A stretch of 35,881 nt of DNA from an uncultured Saprospiraceae bacterium (GTDB lineage Bacteria; Bacteroidota; Bacteroidia; Chitinophagales; Saprospiraceae). The DNA is taken from positions 1-35,881 of the forward strand of contig CALISO010000087.1 of assembly GCA_938041445.1 (NCBI GenBank), read 5' to 3'. The position numbers and the translations under genes were made by a program. Under the pieces are notes generated by a model that was given only the letters and a program-made list of their open reading frames with translations, was not told the origin of the DNA and made no database searches. This document shows, one piece after another, positions 25,221-32,290 of this stretch; positions within the stretch are counted from its first letter, which is position 1, and each line of letters starts with the position of its first letter.

Positions 25221-25514
25221 ATAGATCTAGAGTATGTTGATCAAGGTGCTGGATTTGGGCTTTTTAAAGTACCAACACTGCGCAACATCGCATTGACGGC
25301 TCCATATATGCATGATGGCAGGTTCCAAACTTTAGAAGAGGTAGTTAATCACTATACTGATGGAGTGGAGGATCATCCTGCGCTAGATTGGACTCTACTT
25401 AACAACGATATTCAACTTGATCAAGAAGAGAAAGATGCACTTATTGCTTTCTTACATACGCTTACGGATTATCAACTGCTCTCAGATGATAGATTTAGCA
25501 GTCCATTTAGATAA
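25221..25514 (+). pseudogene. C-terminal remnant of a di-haem cytochrome c peroxidase family gene
   Basis: The frame opens after a TAG (25218-25220) and codes for about 97 residues: GFGLFKVPTLRNIALTAPYMHDGRFQTLEEVV..., the block found close to the C-terminus of MauG/CcpA-type di-haem peroxidases (FKVPTLRNxxLTAPYMHDG, including the distal-haem Met/His region), then a helix and a normal C-terminus. All of the upstream part, including both CxxCH haem motifs and the signal peptide, is missing; directly upstream is the ABC-F gene's stop. There is no ATG before the conserved block, so this is a deletion remnant. Confidence 0.75.
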
Positions 25515-25555
25515 CTAAAGCAGATCTCAATCTCGCATATTTGCTCATCTCTGTG

Positions 25556-25563
25556 TATATTCG
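25556..25563 (+). promoter_or_regulatory. Possible -7 promoter box for pdhB (TATATTCG)
   Basis: TATATTCG differs from TAnnTTTG at one base and lies 28 bases before the pdhB ATG. A second box, CATATTTG at 25536-25543, is an equally good alternative. Confidence 0.35.
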
Positions 25564-25590
25564 CAGTCCAATTAAAAAATTGCGAAAGAT

Positions 25591-26577
25591 ATGGCTATAC
25601 AGACATTACGTGATGCCCTTAGAGACGGGTTAGCAGAAGAGATGAGACACGATGATAAAGTCTTCCTAATGGGAGAGGAAGTCGCAGAATATAATGGTGC
25701 ATATAAAGTCAGTAAAGGGCTCCTAGATGAGTTCGGTGCTAAAAGAGTAATTGATACGCCTATTGCTGAGCTTGGATTTGCTGGTATCGGAGTTGGTGCA
25801 GCGATGAACGGCTTAAGACCTGTTGTAGAATTTATGACATGGAACTTTGCTGTATTGGCATTTGATCAGATAGTAAACAACGCCGCTAAGACGCTTTCGC
25901 AAAGTGCTGGACAATTTTCATGTCCAATTGTATTCAGAGGGCCATCTGGTTCTGCAGGTCAATTGGCACAACAGCATAGTCAAACCTTCGAAAGCTGGAT
26001 GGCTAACTGTCCAGGATTGAAGGTAATCTCTTGTATAGACCCAGCTGACACTAAAGGACTTCTAAAATCCGCGATTAGAGATAATGATCCCGTATGTCTT
26101 ATGGAATCAGAGAGCTACTACGGTTTCAAAGGAGAAGTGCCAGAAGGTGCTGATATCCTAGTGCCAATCGGTAAGGCAGCTATCAGAAGAGAGGGAACAG
26201 ATGTGACATTAGTCTCATTCAATAAGATGATGGAAGTGACAAAGGCTGCAGCAGACGAACTTGCTAAAGAAGGGATATCAGCAGAGGTTATAGATCTTAG
26301 AACGATCAGACCACTTGATCATAAGACACTTGTTGAATCAGTCAAGAAGACTAACCGAATGGTTGTCATTGATGAATCTTGGCCTTTCGCTGGAGTATCA
26401 GCTGAGATTGCATATGAGATTCAGAAATATGCATTTGATCATCTAGATGCACCAGTAGTCAGAGTGAATTCTGCGGATACATCACTAGGATATGCACCAA
26501 CATTAGTAGAAGAGTACCTACCAAATCCTGCCAAAGTCATCAAGGCAGTGAAAGAGGTGATGTACATCAACGCATAG
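25591..26577 (+). CDS. pdhB: Pyruvate dehydrogenase E1 component, beta subunit
   Basis: 328 residues, the typical length for the E1-beta subunit of the alpha2beta2 type. It starts MAIQTLRDALRDGLAEEM and contains FLMGEEVAEYNGAYKVSKGL, DTPIAELGFAGIGVGAAM, RPVVEFMTWNFAVLAFDQI and the C-terminal VIDESWPFAGVSAEIAYEI block of the transketolase C domain. With E1-alpha it binds thiamine diphosphate and decarboxylates pyruvate. The alpha subunit, E2 and E3 genes are not in the window. tmk follows after 4 bases, probably in the same transcript. A branched-chain oxoacid specificity cannot be fully excluded. Confidence 0.93.
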   Translation: MAIQTLRDALRDGLAEEMRHDDKVFLMGEEVAEYNGAYKVSKGLLDEFGAKRVIDTPIAELGFAGIGVGAAMNGLRPVVEFMTWNFAVLAFDQIVNNAAKTLSQSAGQFSCPIVFRGPSGSAGQLAQQHSQTFESWMANCPGLKVISCIDPADTKGLLKSAIRDNDPVCLMESESYYGFKGEVPEGADILVPIGKAAIRREGTDVTLVSFNKMMEVTKAAADELAKEGISAEVIDLRTIRPLDHKTLVESVKKTNRMVVIDESWPFAGVSAEIAYEIQKYAFDHLDAPVVRVNSADTSLGYAPTLVEEYLPNPAKVIKAVKEVMYINA

Positions 26578-26581
26578 TATA

Positions 26582-27190
26582 ATGACTTCACCAAGAGGTC
26601 GTTTCATTGTATTTGAAGGGATAGATGGTTCTGGCAAGTCTACTCAAGTAGAGATGTTGGCAGAATATCTACGTTCTCAAGGTAGAGAAGTCCACGTAAC
26701 TCGACAGCCATCAGACAGATTTGTGGGTAAGGCTATTCGAAAAGTCTTGTCGAGAGAAGTATCTATTCCACCACAAGCACTTGCAGGTTTATTCTTAGCA
26801 GATCGGTATGACCATATCATAGGTGAAGATGGACTATTGTCTAAATTAGACGCAGGTATTGATGTCATCTGTGATCGATACTTTTGGTCTTCATTTGCTT
26901 ATCATGGGTTGGATATGGAGATTCAATTTGTCATTGACATTCACAAAGAGATATTTGACTTGCTTACTCCAGACATTACACTCTTCATTGACATACTTCC
27001 AGAAGTATCTATTCAACGGATAGCAAGTCGATCTGAACAAAGAGACCTCTTTGAAAAGGAATCGATCTTGTCAGATGTAAGGCAGAACTATCTCGCTGCT
27101 TTTGCAAAATTTCCAGATGTCAATATCCAGACTGTTGATGGTTCTAAATCAGTGGAAGAAGTGAGCAAGGATATTTGTACCTTAGTTTAG
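26582..27190 (+). CDS. tmk: Thymidylate kinase
   Basis: 202 residues. P-loop EGIDGSGKST (residues 12-21), the DR motif in ICDRYFWSSFAYHGL, an intact base-binding region and a short LID with SRSEQRDLFE. It phosphorylates dTMP to dTDP for DNA synthesis. It starts 4 bases after pdhB and likely shares its promoter. Together with the deoxynucleoside kinase at 6812-7441 it could feed the dNTP pool, but the genes are not linked. Confidence 0.95.
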   Translation: MTSPRGRFIVFEGIDGSGKSTQVEMLAEYLRSQGREVHVTRQPSDRFVGKAIRKVLSREVSIPPQALAGLFLADRYDHIIGEDGLLSKLDAGIDVICDRYFWSSFAYHGLDMEIQFVIDIHKEIFDLLTPDITLFIDILPEVSIQRIASRSEQRDLFEKESILSDVRQNYLAAFAKFPDVNIQTVDGSKSVEEVSKDICTLV

Positions 27191-27234
27191 AATGAAACTC
27201 ACTTATTGTTCTTCAAGAATTTAACCTCAGTCTT

Positions 27235-27819
27235 ATGTGTATATATAGATTTGTAGCCTTGTCGTCAATGTTACTCTGTTTCATTTTCGCCAGTCAAGGT
27301 TGTAAAAGCGAGGTTCAAGAAAAGTATGAGGAGCTTACTGCCATCAGTCTTGAAGTAATTAAATTGCGCAGTGTCAATAAATCACTGCAAGAAAGCAATC
27401 AGGATGTAGATGCATCAGTAACGACAGCGTCTACTCGCATAGATAACCTTGTCGATTCTCTACAGATCCTTCTAGTGAATGCGACTGGTGGATATACCAC
27501 TCCTCGTAAAGGCGATATGGCAACCGAATTCAGAGATGCAAGAAATACTGAAGCGTCTCAATTAATATTCAGCGATCCTAACAATTGTCAGAAACTCCAG
27601 ACTGCAGTGGCCAACTTATTACTCTCCTCTAGTACTGTTACTTACACCATCCCTGAAGCAAATACGATTTTAGCACTAAGATCTGAGTTCACAAAGGGGC
27701 AGACTTGTCAACTTTTGAAGGATCAAATGATGATTGATGGGATGATCTTACTTGGGAAGTTTAATCTATGGAGTTTGTTAGATCAAAAGCAAAACCTACT
27801 GGATCAAAAGCACAAGTAA
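27235..27819 (+). CDS. Predicted lipoprotein with N-terminal coiled coil
   Basis: 194 residues. The signal MCIYRFVALSSMLLCFIFASQGC ends in a lipobox SQGC with Cys23. It is followed by a helical, heptad-like region (about 26-85) and a mostly helical remainder. The C-terminus has a 21-base tandem duplication: GATCAAAAGCA occurs at 27781-27791 and again at 27802-27812, giving LLDQKQNLLDQKHK. No known family is recognised. It stands between tmk and the VOC gene and is presumably anchored in the periplasm or on the outer membrane. Confidence 0.7.
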   Translation: MCIYRFVALSSMLLCFIFASQGCKSEVQEKYEELTAISLEVIKLRSVNKSLQESNQDVDASVTTASTRIDNLVDSLQILLVNATGGYTTPRKGDMATEFRDARNTEASQLIFSDPNNCQKLQTAVANLLLSSSTVTYTIPEANTILALRSEFTKGQTCQLLKDQMMIDGMILLGKFNLWSLLDQKQNLLDQKHK

Positions 27820-27919
27820 CTCTCTATAAAGCTCAATCACTTTAAGCGGCAATCTTTTTCTTTAATTGAGAATTTCTTACATTAGAAGTAAGCATTTACT
27901 CATTATTAAAATCGAACAG

Positions 27920-28291
27920 ATGAAACTTGGAGCATTTTCAATCAGCCTTAGCGTTAAAGATCTTAAACTATCAAAAGCATTTTATGAAAATTTAGGATTT
28001 GAAGTCTTTGGAGGTTATATGGATAAAAATTACTTGATAATGAAAAATGGTAATGCCTTGATTGGTCTCTTTCAAGGGATGTTTCCAGGTAATATTTTGA
28101 CGTTTAATCCTGGATGGGATGAAAATTGTCAGAATATTGAGGACTACGATGATGTTCGCCAGATCCAACAACACCTAATTACTAATGGTATTGATGCTGG
28201 TCAGAAAGTCAATGATCAGTCTAGTGGCCCTGCCAGTTTTATGGTCAACGATCCCGATGGGAATGTGATACTCATAGATCAACATAGATAG
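27920..28291 (+). CDS. VOC superfamily (glyoxalase/bleomycin-resistance-like) protein
   Basis: About 123 residues from ATG 27920; an upstream TTG at 27866 adds residues (MRISYIRSKHLLIIK) that fit no VOC N-terminus. MKLGAFSISLSVKDLKLSKAFYENLGF is the first VOC beta-alpha-beta unit, and DVRQIQQHLITNGI... with NDPDGNVILIDQH closes the second, so the fold is complete. Metal ligands are not all obvious: the usual N-terminal His is Ser (SISLSV). Function is therefore open; it could be a lyase, dioxygenase or binding protein. The RidA gene follows after 20 bases. Confidence 0.85.
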   Translation: MKLGAFSISLSVKDLKLSKAFYENLGFEVFGGYMDKNYLIMKNGNALIGLFQGMFPGNILTFNPGWDENCQNIEDYDDVRQIQQHLITNGIDAGQKVNDQSSGPASFMVNDPDGNVILIDQHR

Positions 28292-28311
28292 TACATAATA
28301 ATATGCGATAG

Positions 28312-28695
28312 ATGGTAAAGAGAAAACTCATCAGTACTGGCTCTACATTTGAAGAGAACATCGGTTATTCAAGAGCTGTGGTTCATGGTGACTGGATATT
28401 TGTATCTGGGACAACTGGATATGATTACACGACTATGACGATCTCTGATGATATCGTGGAGCAAACCGAACAATGTATGACCAACATTGTGGAGACCTTA
28501 TCGAAGGCTAACGCTAAACTGTCCGATGTTGTAAGAGTAACTTATATCCTTCCTGATGCTAGTCAATTCGATTTATGTCATCCTACTCTGAAAAAGTACT
28601 TTGGCTTAATAAAGCCTGCAGCGACAATGCTATCTGCTGGACTAGCCAATGATCAGATGCTTATAGAGATAGAGGTTACAGCCATTAAGAGTTAG
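28312..28695 (+). CDS. RidA/YjgF/YER057c-family protein
   Basis: 127 residues. Family features: FEENIGYSRAVVHGDWIFVSGTTG (residues 14-37), the QTEQCMTNIVETL helix, KLSDVVRVTYIL with the conserved Arg that binds the substrate carboxylate in active RidA enzymes, and the closing IEIEVTAI strand. Members with this Arg usually hydrolyse reactive enamine/imine intermediates from pyridoxal-phosphate enzymes. It follows the VOC gene closely and ends 10 bases from the convergent barrel gene. Confidence 0.9.
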   Translation: MVKRKLISTGSTFEENIGYSRAVVHGDWIFVSGTTGYDYTTMTISDDIVEQTEQCMTNIVETLSKANAKLSDVVRVTYILPDASQFDLCHPTLKKYFGLIKPAATMLSAGLANDQMLIEIEVTAIKS

Positions 28696-28705
28696 TCGTT
28701 CTACG

Positions 28706-30067
28706 CTATTCTAAGTTGTAACGGAGTCCAATCTGTACGCCATATGCATGATACCGAAGATTGGTTGAGGAGTTAGCTAATCTATTCTGTATGCCCACCT
28801 TACCTCTCAGACCTGCTGTAAGATAGAGTTGCTCTCTGATTTGATATCCACAATTCAATGAAGCAGTGAGGTGTTGCAACCCAATGTTATTATTAATCAA
28901 ATCTGTGGCTGATCTATCAATACTGAGATCATCTAAACTTGTATTCAAGTACCGGCCTCGGTAGTTTGTAAATAGAGAAATATCGGCACCTAGAGATGCT
29001 GAATACATCCATTTGTCTCTAGTCTTAATGAAAGTAGCAGAAATAGGAATGTATATAGTCTTGTAAGCATTCGGAGTCTCTATTTGTAAGACGTTGGAAG
29101 TTGTTTTTACAGATTGTAAACTAGGGGTATATGTAGTGTCTATACTTGACACAATTGTATCTGTCCAAGTCAACATTTCATTTACTTGTGAGTAGCCAAC
29201 CCCAATACCTAAGCGCATATTTTTAAAAATAGCTTGCTGAAATTGGAGATTAAAGTCAACTGTTTCTAATAAGGTCTCTTGCTCATTCTTGGCACTGACC
29301 CAATCTCCATAATCAGATGCTGTGAGAGATCGTAAAGTCCCATAAATTCCGAAGTCAAACACTATGGCATTTGATATACGAACAGCGTTTGATTCTTTCG
29401 AGATATCTAGCTTGATTGCAGAGTTGAAGAGGTCTACCTTGTTCTTGGATTCTTGATTAGATTTAGGTGTAAATGCAATAGTGCCAATTGCTTGGTCAAA
29501 GTTCAGTTGTGATTTAGGAATGATTGAGTTTGAAATGTTTGTACTTGTAATATTGTGATTTTTCCCCTGAGATATAGCAGATGAATGACTGAATGATGTT
29601 GAACTCTGTGATGGTGTATTGCCAAATGAGTTGCCAAATGGTTGATCGTTTTTAGATTCTTTAGAAATCTTTGATTTATTGATTTTAATTTCTGAAGCCA
29701 ATGAATTGACTTCTACTGTTGCATCTGATGACTCTTTATAGTTATTCGCAGTAGCGTCAACATTATTTGGCTTCCCATCTTCTGTTGAAATTGATTCTTT
29801 ATGTTTTTCAGAAATGACTGTTGTTTCGATGTTACTGTTCTTTGTTACTTGGTTTGCTCGATTGTCATTTACTTGAGAGGGTAGTAAGTATAGGACAGTT
29901 ATCATAGCAATTGCTGCTAAGCCTGCACCGCTGAATAACCACCATAGGAATCGTCTACGTTTCTTTTCTTTAGGAAGAGAGTGTTCTATTTGATCCCACA
30001 TAGCGGTATCATCCCAATTTGGAACCTGGTGATCCAAAGCCTTTTTGATATTGTTATTTGACTCCAT
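28706..30067 (-). CDS. Anti-sigma-like protein fused to an outer-membrane beta-barrel
   Basis: 453 residues in three parts. Residues 1-39 are a short cytoplasmic segment with a Trp/acidic motif (VPNWDDTAMWDQIEHSLP) and a basic KEKKRRR stop-transfer; 40-63 is one transmembrane helix; about 64-230 is a Ser/Asn/Lys-rich low-complexity linker; about 235-453 is a beta-barrel-like domain with GIGVGYSQVNEMLTWTD, aromatic strand ends and the end GLRYNLE. This layout resembles Bacteroidota proteins encoded next to ECF sigma genes and would let one polypeptide reach from cytoplasm to outer membrane. The gene overlaps the sigma gene by 14 bases, supporting a joint function as its anti-sigma or sensor. 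The anti-sigma role is inferred from context. Confidence 0.75.
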   Translation of the reverse strand: MESNNNIKKALDHQVPNWDDTAMWDQIEHSLPKEKKRRRFLWWLFSGAGLAAIAMITVLYLLPSQVNDNRANQVTKNSNIETTVISEKHKESISTEDGKPNNVDATANNYKESSDATVEVNSLASEIKINKSKISKESKNDQPFGNSFGNTPSQSSTSFSHSSAISQGKNHNITSTNISNSIIPKSQLNFDQAIGTIAFTPKSNQESKNKVDLFNSAIKLDISKESNAVRISNAIVFDFGIYGTLRSLTASDYGDWVSAKNEQETLLETVDFNLQFQQAIFKNMRLGIGVGYSQVNEMLTWTDTIVSSIDTTYTPSLQSVKTTSNVLQIETPNAYKTIYIPISATFIKTRDKWMYSASLGADISLFTNYRGRYLNTSLDDLSIDRSATDLINNNIGLQHLTASLNCGYQIREQLYLTAGLRGKVGIQNRLANSSTNLRYHAYGVQIGLRYNLE

Positions 30068-30605
30068 GACTATTGGCAGTTTGTAAGTGACGCCATCTGG
30101 CAGTAATTAATTGTTTAGCTCTTGTGAGCCTCGATCGAGAACTTGATGGTTCGATGGCTAGTAATTTGGCAATTTCTGAATGGGTAAATTCATCAAAGTA
30201 ATGTAGTTGGAGAATGACCCGATAGATTTCTGGCAGTTTGGCAATTTCTATTTTGAGCTCATCGACTGAAAGCTTGTGAAATATTGGATTGTCTACAATT
30301 GGTTCTATGTCCGTATAGTCTTCAAAGTAGAATTCTCTTGCTTTACGCTTATGCTCAAGAATCTTATTAATTATGATCCTTGCAGTCCAACCTTCGAAGT
30401 TCCCTTTAGTAGAATCGAATTGATCAAGCTTATTGAAGATGATAATGAATGACTCTTGTAAGAAGTCTTTAGATAAATTGATATCTCTTGTGTACCGATA
30501 TGCAATAGACATCAGTCTATCTTTATGAGAATGATAGAGCAACTTTTGTGCTGCTCTATCATTCTTAAGGCATTTATGTATTGTCGCTTTGATATCGGTT
30601 GTTAT
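30054..30605 (-). CDS. ECF-type RNA polymerase sigma factor, apparent AUA start
   Basis: The conserved region starts before the first TTG (30542). In the same frame upstream there reads DIKATIHKCLKNDRAAQKLL followed by YHSHKDRLMSIAYRYTRD, which is normal ECF region 2.1/2.2. Region 2.3/2.4 (FEGWTARIIINKILEHKRK) and region 4 (LPEIYRVILQLHYFDEFTHSEIAKLLAIEPSSSRSRLTRAK) follow. The frame is closed by a TGA at about 30650 and between it and 30542 there is no ATG, GTG or TTG. ATA at 30603-30605, whose last two bases are the first two of the preceding gene's TAA stop (30602-30604), fits best and gives 183 residues, a typical size. It sits between the lipoprotein gene and the barrel gene and overlaps the latter by 14 bases. 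Confidence 0.88.
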   Translation of the reverse strand: MTTDIKATIHKCLKNDRAAQKLLYHSHKDRLMSIAYRYTRDINLSKDFLQESFIIIFNKLDQFDSTKGNFEGWTARIIINKILEHKRKAREFYFEDYTDIEPIVDNPIFHKLSVDELKIEIAKLPEIYRVILQLHYFDEFTHSEIAKLLAIEPSSSRSRLTRAKQLITARWRHLQTANSHGVK

Positions 30606-32032
30606 TGATATTTGATATACAATTCCCCTGTGACCTCCTGAACTCCGTTTTCATTAGTTTCAACCATACCATAAATTGTACCAGTGATATAGTCGTCTTG
30701 GATAGTTTCAATTTTGAGATTCAATTCTCCCGAGATGGATCTAAAACCATATGGTTTATCGGTGATATTAAAGTTTAGATTCAACAGATCTATTGGGTTG
30801 TCACCAATGGCGATGTCATTGACATTAAGTTGTAAGTTGCCATGATCCGGATGAAACCCAAGGGCTAATATTGATGATTCAGTTGTGGTACTTTGAGGGA
30901 AGGTTATCCCATCTAGTGTCATCACAGATCCTATCTGCAGGTTCATATAAGAGTCATCAACCAATGTATTTCCACAGATCACAAGATCAGCGACCGAATT
31001 GTTCTGCTCTACAGTGCCATCGAATATTGCAGCTGACTGAAGTCCATCATCGCTTACCCCATAGAGTACACCATTAAAATCTCCATAATGACATAGTTCG
31101 AATTCCAAATTAAAGTTGCCATTAGAATCAAAGATTGTTGTTTCAAAACTTCTTGTATTTGGGAAAGTTCCATTGGAATAAGTTGCTGTTATTCTTGCTA
31201 GTCCATTTGACACTGGAGTATTGTCACAGTTGAGTAATCGGCCTGAGACTGTATAGGTTGTTGGATGAATTGCTATTTCAGGTGATTCTGTAATTTCATA
31301 ATCTTCAGACACGATCCCTAGGTACTGATATGGCAATAGACCACCTTGTATCATTGTATCCCTATTGATAAATGAACCGACACATTCAATGTTATTATCA
31401 TCAAAGAATGGAGCTGCTGAGTGGAATAGTTCTTCATTCTTAGGTACAAGCACCTCCATATAGCCATTTTCATCTGTGATGTCAATACCGCCCTTTGCGC
31501 TGAAGATGTTTGTGTCAATTTGCTGAATATCGTATGAAACAGTACAGAAGATATTTGGTATGGGTTCTCCATTTACATCAAGTATTGTTCTGTATACTTT
31601 GATTAAATCTTCACTACCTGGATTTTCTACAAAAGAAGTTGGTCCTCCAAATGAATCCTCAAATGCAATTAATGTAAAATCTTGAGAGTCATGAAGTCCT
31701 TTGCCTTTAGTGAGTCTTCTGTACTTGTTGCGGTAATTCTCGCTGTAGATATCTAATGTGACTTCTACATCCGGCTCTATGAACACGTTTTCTGTGATAT
31801 AATTGCCATCCGGATCTGAATTGACAGTCCCGATTAAATTTTCCAACTGATAAATGTCTATTGTTGTTTGGAGTCCTTCTTGCTCTTTGTCCGAAACTGT
31901 GCCTCGGAATACCACAGCGTCAAATTCAGTTTCCTCAGTATTATCTATCTCGCCAGTGATCAGACTGTTCTCTTTGCGACATGCTGATAGAAGTATAACT
32001 ATGCCTAGTATGATTAATGTATAATGCTTCAT
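30602..32032 (-). CDS. Predicted lipoprotein with carboxypeptidase-regulatory-like beta domains
   Basis: 476 residues. The signal MKHYTLIILGIVILLSAC ends in a lipobox LSAC (Cys18). At least three immunoglobulin-like/carboxypeptidase-regulatory-like repeats can be seen: FRGTVSDKEQEGLQTTIDIY (about 48), TILDVNGEPIPNIFCTVSYD (about 150) and TVSGRLLNCDNTPVSNGLAR (about 258), each followed by a DxxGxY/F turn such as DPDGNYI. The C-terminal third is a further beta-rich domain without a recognised family. It is the first gene of the operon with the sigma factor and the barrel protein and could be a surface sensor or client of that system; this is inferred from gene order. Confidence 0.8.
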   Translation of the reverse strand: MKHYTLIILGIVILLSACRKENSLITGEIDNTEETEFDAVVFRGTVSDKEQEGLQTTIDIYQLENLIGTVNSDPDGNYITENVFIEPDVEVTLDIYSENYRNKYRRLTKGKGLHDSQDFTLIAFEDSFGGPTSFVENPGSEDLIKVYRTILDVNGEPIPNIFCTVSYDIQQIDTNIFSAKGGIDITDENGYMEVLVPKNEELFHSAAPFFDDNNIECVGSFINRDTMIQGGLLPYQYLGIVSEDYEITESPEIAIHPTTYTVSGRLLNCDNTPVSNGLARITATYSNGTFPNTRSFETTIFDSNGNFNLEFELCHYGDFNGVLYGVSDDGLQSAAIFDGTVEQNNSVADLVICGNTLVDDSYMNLQIGSVMTLDGITFPQSTTTESSILALGFHPDHGNLQLNVNDIAIGDNPIDLLNLNFNITDKPYGFRSISGELNLKIETIQDDYITGTIYGMVETNENGVQEVTGELYIKYQ

Positions 32033-32154
32033 TGTGTTTTAATCTTTAAAAGTGGTTGTGAAATGAATATATACGATCGCTTTCAAAGAGGCATATGAGT
32101 TGAGTTGATAAAGTGCTGCAAGGATGTTGGATTTTATTCAGAAAAAATCTTTAC

Positions 32155-32194
32155 CCTAAGTTGCAATAATTATTTCATATTTTAGAAACTTAGG
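32155..32194. repeat. Inverted repeat CCTAAGTT / AACTTAGG in the divergent intergenic region
   Basis: CCTAAGTT (32155-32162) and AACTTAGG (32187-32194) are a perfect 8-bp inverted repeat separated by 24 AT-rich bases. It lies in the 258-base gap between the lipoprotein operon and the GH3 gene. It could be a regulator site or chance; there is no T tract suggesting a terminator. Confidence 0.3.
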
Positions 32195-32290
32195 TCTTAA
32201 GTTGTTGATTTACTGTGAGTAAGTGCAATTGAGTTTCTATGTTTTAGCGATGGTTTTTTGTATTATTGCTATTGCTAAAATCAACTTTCT

